A DNA stretch of 64,000 nucleotides, taken from contig WBVU01000003.1 of NCBI GenBank assembly GCA_009192285.1, positions 4,619,973 through 4,683,972 of the forward strand, in the 5' to 3' direction. Shown here piece after piece: positions 11,895 through 23,345 of this stretch. This stretch comes from Morchella semilibera. Taxonomy: Eukaryota > Ascomycota > Pezizomycetes > Pezizales > Morchellaceae. Positions within the stretch are counted from its first letter, which is position 1; each line of letters begins with the position of its first letter. The notes under the pieces were generated by a model. The model saw only the letters and a list, made by a program, of their open reading frames with translations, was not told the DNA's origin and ran no database searches. A program made the position numbers and the translations under genes.

Positions 11895-12043
11895 CAATGC
11901 TAAGCGAGGAAGGGGTGAGTTAAGGAGGGGGTGTCGTCATTGGATTCTAGGAGGTTCGATGGCGTGATGGATTTGTAATGTAAATAGCAAGAGATGGTGG
12001 GGAGGAATGTGAGGTGTGGTTGCGACGAGGTTCTACGAAGTGA

Positions 12044-12180
12044 TATCAGCAAGACCTCATTTGTCTCCTGATGTCTCCTGAGCCTCAGGAGACTCAAAAA
12101 ATGTCCAGGAATCTCAGGAGAGTCTCAGGAGACCCGGGAGACTGTTGGGAGACTCCAATCACAAGTTGAGCTTGCTGATG
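12044..12180 (+). mobile_element. CATCAG MITE, copy 4
   Basis: A 137-bp copy, TATCAGCAAGACC to GAGCTTGCTGATG, flanked by GA (12042-12043, 12181-12182). The sister LTR at 19195 shows the uninterrupted target GAAGTGATGTATGAG, which confirms the 2-bp duplication. Confidence 0.93.
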
Positions 12181-13329
12181 GATGTATGAGTCATAGTGGA
12201 CTGGTGAAGGAGGTGTGTTAAATAGCGGAGATAGCTGTTTTTCTTAGTTCTTTCTTTCTTTTCTCTCTGTCTCGTCTTCCTGTTATTTCGGTACATAGGA
12301 ATCTACTCTTATTCCTAAGCTATAGCTTCTCGTACCAAAAACTCTGTCCTCCTGAAAGAGGAAACCCATAGTACCTCTCATCGTTCTCGTTGAGGTCCAT
12401 CCGGTCTTCACTTTCCCTGCCCTGTGCCCTTGTGCCCTTGCCCTTGCCTTTGCCTTTGCCGGTGCCTGTGCTTGTGCCTGCCCGGTGTTGCCCTTGTTTT
12501 TGTCAGTCTCCTCGTCGCCCCGGCTGTGCTCCTCAGGTCCTTCTGCGTTATCATTGTCATCTTCTTCTTTGCGTCGGGTTACTCCGTCACAGTATAACCA
12601 CCTCATGGGTGATGTTGATATCGCAGATCAGCATCGGATTTACTGGCCAACATAGTTGAGAGTTCGTAGATCATGGCTACCACTATTCTTTTTGTGCTTT
12701 AATACAACAGTAGTCAATGATTTTCTTCTTTATCGGGTAGTTAACCTTGAAGCAGGTGTACTAGCAAAGGATTTGCTAGAACATCGTACTTTCAGTGAAA
12801 AACTATCCGAACAACTCATCGTTGCTGGTACTCCTCCACGGAAAACTGGGGTCAATAAAATCAAACGACGCCGAATAGGCAACTCTCTTCTAGAAACCTG
12901 ACACCTTCAAGTTCCTGGCAATCACGAGAATATTAGAACGCCACATCCCCAAGGGCGATCTTATTGCAGCTATTGTCTTTGAACCCGGAATCAAAACAAA
13001 CAATTTTGTACTCCATTAAACCCAAACACTTCGGGGACAGGCAAAAGAGCTACCCAAACCCGTACCTTTTGCTCTTTCTGCAAAACATATCTCTATGTAC
13101 GTTGCTTTGTCATCTATCACTCCCCAAATCAACCGTAGTTTCTATAGGTCACAGGGTCACAGGGTCACAGTGTCGAGAGGTTGCAGGATTGCGGAGTGGT
13201 GGGGTCGCGAGTCGCGGCATCAGGAAAAAATATGTTTCGCCAAGACGCAACAGGCTCTCCCAAGGTGCAAATCTCGTCTTTTCTCCAAAAATCACATCTT
13301 TTGAACCAAATCCGCGTTTCATGACACAC

Positions 13330-13560
13330 TTTAGTTCCCGACTCGTCTTGCAACCTCAGTTCGTCGTTCGACTCGTCGTTCTACTTCGTCGCCCGACCCC
13401 GTCTTCTAACTCGTCGTCTTTCATCGTCTTTCGACCCCGTCTCTCGACCCCGTCCTTTGATTCGTTGTCTTTCCTCGTCTTTCGACCCCGTCTCCCGACC
13501 CCGTCCTTTGACTCGTCGTCTTTCCTCGTCTCTTGGCCCCGTCGTTAGATTAGTCATTAG
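13330..13560. repeat. Left subterminal repeats of element A
   Basis: The stretch is dense in CGACTCGTC, CGACCCCGTC and TCCTCGTCTTTCGACCCCGT units. Two longer units of about 56 bp run in tandem between about 13435 and 13547. The right arm of A carries the opposite-strand motif GACGA, giving the inverted arrangement typical of CACTA-type transposase-binding arrays. The binding role is inferred from the family. Confidence 0.65.
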
Positions 13561-13820
13561 AGTTAGTCTTTTTATTTCACCTTGATATATCAGAACAGTA
13601 GTTTGATCTCGTCGAGATCCTCTTGATTGACTCCGTCATTTGGCCTCATGGTCTTACATGTTTTCACCACGCGATAATGCCCATATGAGTCTTCTGGAGA
13701 ATAAAGTTTATTGGATTAAAGCTCCTGGTGCGTCGTTACACTGAAAACCCTTCTGATTCTATATTGCCATATCTCAAGGATTAAATCTCTATGAAACGCC
13801 GTATTCTATATCTATATTTA

Positions 13821-14029
13821 AGAGCGTCGAAAAACCAATATCCCTTTGTTTCGAAACCTCGGGATCGCGACGAAACGAATTTTCGATGTTGGAAACCCCC
13901 CCCTTTTTATGTGTTGGAACCCCCCCCCCTTATGTGTATACATAAAAGGGGGGGTTTCCAACATCGAAAATTCGTTTTGTCGCGATCCCGAGGTTTCGAA
14001 ACAAAGGCATATCAGTTTTTCGACGCTCT
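13821..14029. mobile_element. 209-bp fold-back MITE with TA duplication
   Basis: The inverted halves run from AGAGCGTCGAAAAACC (13821) to GTTTTTCGACGCTCT (14029) and pair almost throughout, including TTTCCAACATCGAAAATTCG. The centre is a G/C homopolymer stretch around TATGTGTATACATA. TA flanks both sides (13819-13820, 14030-14031), as for Tc1/mariner-type elements. A partial relative lies at 57593-57746. Confidence 0.85.
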
Positions 14030-14031
14030 TA

Positions 14032-15463
14032 GAACCCATAGTAAAAATGATTTCCCAAAGATGATACCTCCCCCGATAGGATACCACGACGACTAGTAGA
14101 AGCCTACCTAGCTACGTGCTCGATTCCTCGCTGCCGTGCTCGACTCGGCGATGGATTTCCGTAGGGATATATATCTAAAAAAAAAAAAAAGACGTTAGAC
14201 TAAATTGAACTCCCTAATTCAGATTTGTGTCGTTCTCTGGACCCTCATGCGAGGACCATTTGATGCGGATTGATCGGGGGAGGTCGAGTTGCACCGCTCA
14301 AAGACTGAGTCTGGCTATCGAGCAAGCTCGCGAAAGACGAGAATGATAGGCAGGCATTGGTCTTCCAACCAGTAGATTAATCCTGCATCCTGGCTCAGTG
14401 CTTTTCGCTGCTTAGGCGTGGAACATTGAGCTTTTCAGACGGGTGCTCCCATGACCCCGACCTCAAGGTAAACCTTTCACAAATCGACAGACGCATACAC
14501 GCATCCTCAGAAGGTCGGGAAAGCATCCAGCAGTGTACATGTCAGTGCTCTGTATTAGTACCCGCGGCTGCCCGTACAGCGGCGTTTAATAGTACCCACG
14601 TTAGATGTCATTTGAGGGACTGCTGTTTGCCTTCCCTTCCTCGTCGGGACGTGTATCAATCCAAAAAAGACTAAGTGGGGGTTATCCCACCTTTAAGCGT
14701 CGTTTCCTTTAAGCGTAGTTCTAGGGGATTGAAGTCTATATAAACGTTAGTACAGATGTGAATTGCAGAACGTAGGAAGATACTCAAGATGGAGATTAAG
14801 GCGGAGGGTGGGGGGTAGATGAAGCCGTAGGGGTGGAGCCGTAGTGATAAAGGCGTGTAGAGATGATGAAGGCGAAAACATGGGGGTTACAACCCCTCTT
14901 TTCAAACCCTAGCCCTGCTTTCCGCTTAGAGCTTTCCGTTCCGGCGTTAAAGACCCTTCGCCCCTTCGCTCCTTCTTCCGACCTTTGTCGTTAGGTTCAC
15001 ATCTTCTGATTCTCGTCTTTCATCTGGCATCTAGATTCCACGCCTTATTACACTACTATCACTACCCACGTGGATAAAGATGTACATATCTGGGGGAAAC
15101 GCGGATAATGACTGGTGCCGCTACGAAATGAAACAGAACAAAAATATTGCCGGCGCATCAAATAGACGTTTCTCGGCACTGCCATATCGTTTCTAGCACT
15201 ATCGAAAGAGGAGTAATATATTCATTCGTCGTTTGTACTTTAAAAATAAATTAATAGTGTTGCATTCGAATAATCAATACCCTAAGATTCTCGTCGCCTT
15301 CACACTCCTAAAAGACCAAGTTGATTCAACGAAAGATTAACCCCCTGCATCACCTATTCACCTATTAATACCCGCCGATCCTAGATCACTTATTGAGGAC
15401 GGAGCTTACCAAATACGACATTAGAATATCAAGTTGAACGTACGCAGGTCAATTGTGCTATTG
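14032..15463. other. Element A left arm, no gene seen
   Basis: About 1.4 kb lie between the TA MITE and the solo LTR at 15464. They include an A-run at 14178-14191 and a CTTTAAGCGTCGTTTCCTTTAAGCGTAG direct repeat at about 14690-14720. No open frame with protein-like character was found. It is either part of A's long 3' region or an older undetected insertion. Confidence 0.5.
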
Positions 15464-16109
15464 TGTCCCGGCGTCTTGGCATCTGTCCCGATAGTTCGGT
15501 GGGCAGTGTACAGTTGTGGTTGTTGGGGAAATGTTAAGCGAGAGTAGGGAATGCGAGGTGGAGGGTGTCGTCATAGGTTTCTAGGAGGTTCGATGGCGTG
15601 ATGGATTGGTAATGTAAATAGCGGGGATGGTGGGGAGGATTACGAGGTGTGGTAGCGACGGGGTTCTATGGGATTCTGTGGATGATGATATGTAGTCTTG
15701 GCGGACTGGTGGAGGAGGTATGTTAAATAGCGGGGATAGATGTTTTCCTTAGTTCTTTCTTTCTTTCCTCTCTGTCTCGTCTTCCTGTTATCTCGATACA
15801 TAGGAATCTACTCCTATCTCTAAAGCCATAGTCTCTTGTACCAAACACTCGGTCCTCTGACAAGAGGAAACTCATAGTATCCCTCATCGTTCTCGTTGAG
15901 GTCCCTTCGGTCCTCACTTTCTCTGCTCTGTGCTCTTGTGCCCTTGCCCTTGCCCTTGCCCTTGCCTTTGTCTTCGCCGGTGCCTGTGCTTGTGCCTGCC
16001 TGGCGTTGTCCCTGTCTTCATCGGCCCCCTCGTCGAGTACACTGTGCTCCTCGAGTCCCTCTGCGTCATCATTGTCATCTTCTTCTTCGCGTCGGGTTAC
16101 TCCGTCACA
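15464..16109 (+). repeat. Solo LTR-1 downstream of A transposase
   Basis: TGTCCCGGCGTCTTGG...TTACTCCGTCACA, 646 bp, with the duplication TATTG on both sides (15459-15463, 16110-16114). It sits in the non-coding region 3' of the minus-strand transposase. Confidence 0.95.
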
Positions 16110-17043
16110 TATTGACCAGCCACCTCCTTGTCCCCTCCGACGGTGTTTCCGGCACTAGATGTGTGGCCCCAACGATACACTTCATACCAACTACCCAAAC
16201 ATCGTCAGATGATGCCGCTCTCGGTGATACCCTCACAAGGCCGTGATTCTCATCTGTGGCTCCCTGAAAGTCCGGTTTTACAGGTCAGATCACCGCGAGT
16301 AATCTAGCTCTCCTCCGTCCCAGGTCTTTCAACTTCAACACATTCAGGAGCGTTGCTGGATGAAGCCCCTGTAGTGGATCGTTTAGTCCTCGTGGCCCCT
16401 GTTGAAACCAAACCCAATCCTTTCTTGACGCTGACCCCCTGTAGTCTAAATTACCTGTAGTGCGAAGTGCATGGACTACTTTTTCGTCGCCTTCGCCATG
16501 TAGCAGTACCGGCACGTTGAGTTGCCTGAAAACCTCCACCTGCCACTCCCAAATTCTTCCTGGCATATACTCAGCGCTAACATTGAGTTCCCTCCTGAAG
16601 TAATGATCAAGATAGAAACCGAGCCTTGCCTCTGCCCCCGGTATAACCACCCTTCCCACCGTTTTCGTTTGCTCCCTGCTGCTAACTGACCTCCTTTCAA
16701 CGTCTGCCTCTTCCGATCTTAGGCTTAATGGTGCTATCATCTCCAGCTCCACATCTGGATCGTCGCGGAGGTCCTCCAAATTTCGTCTGGCCTTTCGTTG
16801 TTTGTTTCTCAATGCTGGGGGCCCTAGTCGAAGGTTGTCGATAAGTTCTGCAGTAGAAAACCCCTCTCGAGCTAGCTGTATCAGATTTAGCTCCCGCATG
16901 GCGAATGTGTAGTCCCTATTGAACGTGCGCAATATCTGTATCGTCAGATTCACGCGATTGCTCCGACGATATGGTATTTTGATCTGGTCCTTGTGCGCCA
17001 TCTCGCAATATTCCGTCGAAAAGTCGGGAATGTTGCCAAACTG

Positions 17044-17180
17044 CATCAGCAAACTCAACTTGTGACTGGAATCTCCCAACAGTCTCCCAGGTCTCCTGAG
17101 AGTCTCTTGAGACCCCTGGATATTTTCTGAGTCTCCTGAGGCTCAGGAGACATCAGGAGACAAATGAAGTCTTGCTGATG
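17044..17180 (-). mobile_element. CATCAG MITE, copy 5, in A transposase
   Basis: A reverse 137-bp copy, CATCAGCAAACTCAAC to GAAGTCTTGCTGATG, flanked by TG (17042-17043, 17181-17182). It splits the transposase between LMSHFTEHIRH and FGNIPDFSTEY; element B shows the uninterrupted sequence. Confidence 0.95.
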
Positions 17181-17648
17181 TGCCGGATATGTTCGGTGAA
17201 GTGGCTCATCAAATGAATCTTTGGAAAGTTGAAGTACGATTTTGTTCGTAGAATTTCGTCCATTTCCGCCTGCATGTTTAGCCTTTGATCACTGACAAGT
17301 CTTTGTCTAGCAACGGATGATCCGTTGAGATTCGCTAATTCTATGTCGTACTCCTCTAGGAGCTCCCTTCGTCGTTGTGCCGCAAGTTTCTCGGTTTCCC
17401 TGCTCGCTCGGTATTTCCTGAATACGCCCTTGGTCCTGTGAAAATCCTCTAGATATCCCTCCAACATATCTATTGTTGCATCGTTATGGGAACGGTACTG
17501 AGCTACAAGCGCCCAGTTGACAAGGGATCTGACGCATCTGAGGGCTCTCTTAAAAGGCCCTACCTGACTTGGCTTTGGCCTTCTGAGGGCTGATGCTAGA
17601 GCTGGTAGGACTATCTTCACGAAGTTTCGCATCTCCTTTCCTTGCCAT

Positions 17649-18291
17649 TGTCCCGGCATCGTGGCACCTGTTCCGACATTTCGGTAGGCGATGTATGGTT
17701 GTGGTTGTTACGGTAATGTTAAGCGAGAGTGGGGAGCGCGAGGTGGAGGTTGTCGTCATTGAGTTCTGGGAGATTCGATGGCGTGATGGATTGGTAATGT
17801 AGAATAGCGGAGATGGTGGGGAGGATTACGAGGTGTGGTAGCAACGGGTTTCTATGGGATTCCATAAGCGAAAGTGTGAGTCATAGCGGACTAGTGGAGG
17901 AGGTGTGTTAAATAGCGGGGATAGATGTTTTCCTTAGTTCTTTCTTTCTTTTCTCTCTGTCTCGTCTTCCTGTCATCTCGGTACATAGGAATCCACTCCT
18001 ATTTCTAAGCCATAGCCTCTCGTACCAAAGACTCTGTCCTCCTAGAAAGAGGAAACCCATAGTACCCATCATCGTTCTCGTTGAGGTCCATCCGGTCCTC
18101 ACTTCCTCTGCCCTGCGTCCTTGTGCCTTTGCCCTTGCCTTTGCCCTCGCCGGTGCCTGTGCTTGTGCCTGCCGGTGTTGTTCCTGTCTTCCTCGATCTC
18201 CTCGTCGCGTAGACTGTGCTCCTCGAGCCTATTTGCGTCATCATTGTCAACTTCTTCTTTGTGTCGGGTTACTCCGTTACAGCCATTGAGT
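17649..18291 (+). repeat. Solo LTR-1 in A transposase
   Basis: TGTCCCGGCATCGTGG...TTACTCCGTTACA, with the duplication GCCAT (17644-17648, 18292-18296). It disrupts the codons of WQGKEMRN. Confidence 0.95.
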
Positions 18292-18975
18292 AATCGCCTG
18301 ATATGGTTTCGTCGGTTGCACAAAGCCGGGGTATGGAGGCATGAGGGTCCAGATCATATTGAAATCATCCAAACGATTATGCTCATTCAGAAAGTCCTTC
18401 AACCACTCCATCAGATGTTTTAGAATTCCCAGGTAGACGACGTGAAGCATATTCAGCCTGTGAAGGTCGTAAGCGTTAATGTAGGGTAGGTCCTAGAAGG
18501 GATTGTAGGTTGGTCGTATCCCACGCGCGTCGAACCACTGTTTCAACACCTTCATCCGCCTCTTCTGATCCCTCGTCGCCAGGTCAACCGACTTAAGCGC
18601 GATGTAATCATCGTACATCAGCCGATAGTTATTCTGGTTCTGGGGGTAAGCCTCCGTCGGCTCTGTCCGGTATTCTCCCAGTCTATCAACAGGAACCTCG
18701 CACTTGGGGCACATGTTGAATTTGGTGCTCAAGATGTTGCAGTTCTCCATATGGTCAGCCAACCATGCCGCGAGCACAGGCCAGCACCGCCTTTGGTAGC
18801 CGTCCGCGCAATCCATTAGGACCCCCGAGTCCTGGTTGAGGTTCATTAGAGGCTCGAGGATAACTGACATAACCATCCTCAATGTTTCTGACGCCCGTAA
18901 TCGCATTTTCTCCTTAGACGCCGCATCTCTGATTACCTTCGGCGGAACTGGCAGTAAGGCTAAGAGAAGATGCGC

Positions 18976-19608
18976 TGTCCCGGCGTCTTGGCATTAGTCC
19001 CGAGGGTTTGGTAGTCGAAGCGCGGTTATGATTGTTTGGGTATGGCGAAGCGAGGAAGGGGTGTGCTAAAAGAGGGGGTGTCGTCATTGGGTTCTAGGAG
19101 GTTCGATGGCGTGATGGATTTGTAATGTAAAATAGTGAAGATGGTGGGGAGGATTACGAGGTGTGCTTGCGATATGATTCTATGGGTTTCTATGAAGTGA
19201 TGTATGAGTCATAGCGGACTGATGAAGGAGGGGTGTTAAACAGCGGGGATAGATGTTTTCCTTAGTTCTTTCTTTCTTTTCTCTCTGTCTCGTCTTCCTG
19301 TCATCTTGGTATATAGGAATCTACTCCTATTTCTAAGCCATAGTCTCTCTTGCCAAATACTTGATACTCTGATGAGAGGGAACTCCTAGTCTCTCTCATC
19401 GTTCTCGTCGAGGTCCATTCGGTCCTCACTCTCCCTGCTCTGTGCCCTTGTGCCCTTGCCCTTGCCTTTGCCTTCGCCGGTGCTTGTGCTTGTGCCTGCC
19501 CGGTGTTACCTTTGTCTTCGTCGGTCTCCTCGTTGCTAGGCTGTGCTCCTCGGGTCTTTCTGCGTCATCATTGTCATCTTCTTCTTTGCGTCGGGCTACT
19601 CCGTCACA
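18976..19608 (+). repeat. Solo LTR-1 in A transposase (second)
   Basis: TGTCCCGGCGTCTTGG...CTACTCCGTCACA, 633 bp, with the duplication TGCGC (18971-18975, 19609-19613). It interrupts the core just before ALLPVPPK. Confidence 0.95.
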
Positions 19609-20507
19609 TGCGCTTTGTTTGAGGCCTTCGACCGTACCTTGCCTGGGATATTGCCTATCGTCATATATACGGGCCAGCTTTTCTTGTCCCCCGAGAAGTT
19701 GGTCAGATGAGTTACATCAGAGCTATAGATGATAGGAACCACGGTAGCTCCAGGTGCAAGTCTTTCTTGCATCCCCCACCACTAATCCGCCGTATGCATC
19801 TCCGAGTAAAGCCGCAGTCCTTTTTCGTCGTATACCTTTACTGGGACATACACCATCTCCTCCGCATAGCATCGTTGGGCTAGTAGATACCTGGCACACT
19901 CGACGGGATCCTGGTAATAGAACTCAGTTGTTTTGCCATTCCCGTCCCCGACTGTACCGTATTCGAAACTTGGTGGGGATCCGGCCATTTCCTCTAACTT
20001 CTTTTGGAAAGTGTAGGCGGATTGGAACGTTCGTTCCTCCGCCTTAGCCTTGTGTAGACCCTCATTAAAGTAGTCGTCAATTGACGACGACGTTAGTTTG
20101 TGCTCTAAGAAGAATCTGGCTAATCGCCATTCCGCGGCATCTTTGAAAGGGGCCCAAGGTTCCCAGTCGTCCTTCAAATGGTCCCGGTAACCCTCCGATT
20201 GCCCTAGCCGTACTCCCGCGCAGGGTGGGTACTCGGGAGGTCGCTGGTTATCGCCCAACCCCCCAACAACTTCATCCTCATCGTCGGAGGCATCGAAGTC
20301 GGATTCCTGTACCGAGTCGGCCTCAGAATCCGTCCATTCCTCATCAGAATTGGCAATTGCCCCAATCTCCACTGGTCCTGCGCCTTCCTCTGGATCCTGA
20401 TGCGGGTCGTTCTCGTTCTCGGACTCCTCGTTTGCGTGGAGGGAGGCAATGTGCCTCGTGAGATTCCCTACGCGGCGGTATGTTCTGGGGCAGTATGGGC
20501 AAAACAT

Positions 20508-21073
20508 CTTCTTGATAGGTTCGGTGGTATTGAGTTCATGAGGTCATGGTAGAGAGCTTATATGGTGGAGCGATTAGGCGAAGGGGGGTGGAGCAGGCGG
20601 TGATATCCTATCGACATTGGTAGGCGTAAGCCAAGACATTCGTCAAACGACGCCTAGTCGGTAGGTGCCAAGACTCTGAATCATCTGATATCAAACGACG
20701 CCTAATCGGTAGGTGCCAAGACTCTGAATCATCTGATATCAAACCTTATCACGACGCCTAAGCTCACCACCTCTCGCCGACAAACCTCATATACAACCGA
20801 CGATTCATCAAAGTTGGCGAAGCTCTTTGCCAAATCCGGAGAAGAGATGCCTTATATTCACTATGTTTCCTTTGTTTGCTTTGTTCTTCGACAGGAGTTG
20901 CCCAATTGAGCCCCACACCATAATTCTTCTTTTGAGGATCTCGGCTCTCTATATATCTCGTCAGACGCCCCATCTTCGCTTGGATATGTTCTTCATCTTC
21001 TTACCACATTCCTCATCTTCCGACGAAACCTGCAAACATCCGACGAAACCTCCGACGCTTCAAATTAGTCGTA
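20508..21073. promoter_or_regulatory. Divergent control region of element A with 48-bp repeats
   Basis: 566 bp separate the starts of the minus-strand transposase and the plus-strand gene A2, so both promoters must lie here. A 48-bp unit starting TCAAACGACGCCTAGTCGGT is repeated at 20643-20690 and 20691-20738, with a partial third start at 20739. A TATATATCT stretch lies at about 20952, upstream of A2. Element B has the same divergent arrangement. The promoter role is inferred from position. Confidence 0.6.
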
Positions 21074-22818
21074 ATGGCGATTCCCAGAAGAGGTCACAAA
21101 AGACCCCTACCTGAGTCAGAGGTCAATCCCAAGACCCAACGCAAACGTCCAAATACTCGTGGAAATCCCGGCGATTCTGCAACGCCGACGCCGCCGCCGC
21201 CACCACGACAAAAACTTGGCCAAAGGGCCAAGAACAAGCCGGTCGAAGACCCTTGGATACTGCGCATGACGTTAGAAGATTGCCGGGACGCTGTAGGGAC
21301 CCTGCCCCGAGCTCCTACTGTGGAAGCCGAAGGGTTGCTAACAAGTTTTGTCAGGATATGCTGGGGGCGAAGGCGCTAACTGCCTCCGACTGTAAAGCAA
21401 TGCTGGGCATAACTCCGGCTGAATGGCATCATATGATGAACAATATGCGTGACTATTTACTCCGCAAGGTCATCAACAGCAGGACACAGGCCGAGCAAGC
21501 CGAGTGGGATAAAGTAGAGCAACGACTTGAAGCGCATCCGCCATGGCCCACATATTCCCATCTCTTGAATCAGCCAGACGACCGAGTAACCTATCAGGGC
21601 TCTCTCGTCGGAAAGACATTCAACTCTATACTTCAAGACTTCTGCAAGCGAAAGTCTAAGGCAGAAAAGGAAGAGTTCGCTGAGGCAGAGAGGAACAAGA
21701 CGCGTCAATTAAAAGAGAAGCAGCCAAAGGAAAAAACCAAGCACAAGGGCGGCAAACAAAAGGGTAGGAAAGATGGAGCGGACGACGATGCCGAGGAGAC
21801 CGATGAAGAGGCAGGTAAAACTCCGCCCCCACCCACCCTCGACCCTGCCCTATTTGACCGGCCTGTTGGAATATCTCAAGTCATTCCAAGTCGGTATCGT
21901 AGGTCAACGTCGGATGTCACTGCGGGAAGGGCTTTCCGGACCACTCCCGTCGCTCCTTTTGTTAGAAACACGCAATGGGTGATGCCTAACTGGACCCCTA
22001 AAACGTATAACGACACCACCATCCTGAGTCACACAAAGCTCCGCGGGCCGTATATATCGGAAGTCGTCAGAATGATCAGAGCCGAGTGGCGCCATCTCAG
22101 AAGCCAGAATAAGATACTGTATCAGCGCTCATACCCGCCGATTCGTCACTTGATAGGCTCCTTCGTCCTCGATGAGGAGTTCGTTCGTTCTCCCAAAAAT
22201 CCACCCAGACCTGTAAGGAGGTATCCACTCATGTAGAATTATATGTTCCTAAAGACCGACAAGGACGTCGAGGTGTGGCTTCGGGCTTGCGCCGCGTTGC
22301 CCAAAGTACGCCTAATGGTAATTTACCATGAAGCTGACAACCAGGGGAGGCAAACCCCACCACCTCCATCATTTCCCTACTTTCGTGAAAGTTGGAGCGA
22401 GATGATGAAGGAGCAACTAGCTGTCGACCGACTCAACTCCAAGATCATGAGTCCGGGCAGAAACAGCCCAGCCCTGACAGACCCCACAACTGACGTGGAT
22501 GAGATCCCGGAGGAGGAGGACGAGGACGACCCGGAGGACGATGACGACCCGGAGGCTGACCTGGAGGACGACCACCCGAAGGACAAAGACCCGGAGGATG
22601 ACGATTCGGGGGATGACGACCCGGGGGATGACGAGGGGGACAAGAACATCCAGAGCAAGGAAAAGGGAAAGGCACCTGCAAAGGGGAAGGGGAAGGGGAA
22701 GGGGAAGGGGAATAACACGGGCGGGAGGAGTGGGACGGGAAGGGGAGGGCACTGCCACTGGGAACGAGGGGGACTGCTACAACGTGAGTCAGACGACCGA
22801 AGGAAAGAAAGAAGATAG
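21074..22818 (+). CDS. Element A cargo gene A2: unrecognised protein, spliced
   Basis: The best model is exons 21074-21292, 21355-22212 and 22255-22818 (546 aa). Intron 1 (62 nt, GTAGGG...TTGCTAAC...TCAG) keeps phase 0 and joins two long frames. Intron 2 (42 nt, GTAAGG...CTAAAG) removes a TAG and keeps the frame; its 3' site is weak. The N-terminus is basic (MAIPRRGHKRPLPESEVNPK), followed by a helical middle (ITPAEWHHMMNNMRDYLLRK), a Lys-rich stretch, a block TDKDVEVWLRACAALPKVRL, then a very acidic run and GKGKGKGK. Element B has a counterpart block TDGEELEGWLADTTARPRRL in the same position. Function unknown; basic and acidic tracts suggest a nuclear, nucleic-acid or chromatin-associated protein (inference). 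Confidence 0.65.
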
Positions 22819-22846
22819 ACGGCTAATCCATATCCTTACATGTCAG

Positions 22847-23345
22847 CGGAACTGGACGAATGGGGGCAGGGCCTTCTTCAACACCAATTAAGATAAGACT
22901 TAAATCAATAACTTCACCTGACCTGGCCCTTTCGCCGTCGTCGGAACTTACTATTATATCCCTATCATCATCTTCACCAGAGCATAACCCTATCGAATTA
23001 CCAGAGTCCGGTGCTTCGTCGGTATATAGAGATATTGATACATCCGAATCGCCAGAGCCCGGCTCTGCAGCACCTATTCCCTTAACAGCTATAGCCCCTC
23101 CCCCGTCCTCTTCTACACCAAAATCACGCCCGACACCCCTTCCTCCTCCACCCCTCTCATCCTCCCTATCGACTCCTAGTCGGCCTGGTCAGTGGTCGTC
23201 GAATGACCAGCCTAGCCGTTGGTCGTCTTTGGTCCGGGCTCCTTCACCCCCTACCGTATCCAACTATGATTGTTCAAGCATTTCAAGTTTATCACCTGTT
23301 CTTTCGAGTAGTAGTAGTGGGGCGAGGGAAACAGACGAAGGGTAG
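22847..23345 (+). CDS. Low-complexity Ser/Pro-rich ORF in element A
   Basis: 162 codons from ATG 22860 form a chain rich in Ser, Pro and Thr (for example SSSPEHNPIELPESG and PTPLPPPPLSSSLS), probably disordered. It follows A2 by 41 bp in a different frame. It may be a further exon of A2 (an AG splice site ends at 22846), a separate small gene, or 5' material of A3. No domain recognised. Confidence 0.35.

Larger units (their letters stand above)
11691..12591 (+). repeat. Solo LTR-1 in PB1 transposase, carrying two MITEs
   Basis: TGTCCCAGCGTCTTGG...TTACTCCGTCACA is flanked by the 5-bp duplication GTATA (11686-11690 and 12592-12596). It is longer than usual because MITE copies 3 and 4 sit inside. 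It interrupts the transposase between VITDTY and HLMGDVDI. Confidence 0.95.
10643..13138 (+). pseudogene. PB1 piggyBac-like transposase (DDE_Tnp_1_7), broken
   Basis: The family is recognised by VSVDEMMVRFTGRSSHMIKI (first Asp), FDTYIDNYFSSVSLFSYLR (second Asp), VLIWMDNNYVLLLTTIH and, after the inserted LTR, HLMGDVDIADQHRIYW (third Asp). The C-terminal cysteine-rich zinc region ends RTFCSFCKTYLYVRCF just before a stop at about 13138. The enzyme would excise and reinsert the element. Breaks: an in-frame stop where family members have the Trp of KWGYKLF (about 11135), another near 11250, and a solo LTR insertion at 11691. An upstream acidic N-terminus (SDFPNSDHES, about 10460) is in a broken frame. 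Not functional. Confidence 0.85.
16285..20507 (-). pseudogene. Element A Plavaka transposase, broken
   Basis: Starting at ATG 20507, the N-terminus is a C2H2 finger (CPYCPRTYRRVGNLTRHIAS then LH), followed by an acidic stretch and the Plavaka phrases RLARFFLEHKLTSSSIDDYF and LYSEMHTAD. The core follows: THLTNFSGDKKSWPVYMTIG (19650-19700), CADGYQRRCWPVLAAWLADH (about 18800), LHVVYLGILKHLMEWLKDFL, WQGKEMRNFVKIVLPALA (17600) and IPDFSTEYCEMAHK (17010). It would cut and paste element A. It is broken by solo LTRs at 18976 and 17649, a MITE at 17044, a TAG replacing the first Trp of the HTADWWW motif (about 19778) and another stop near 18494. B carries an unbroken homologue. Confidence 0.88.

Noticed and set aside
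22377-22758. Long minus-strand frames over the A2 acidic region
   Set aside because: They are mirror images of the Asp/Glu-rich and Lys/Gly-rich codons of A2 and consist of Phe/Pro or Ser repeats only.
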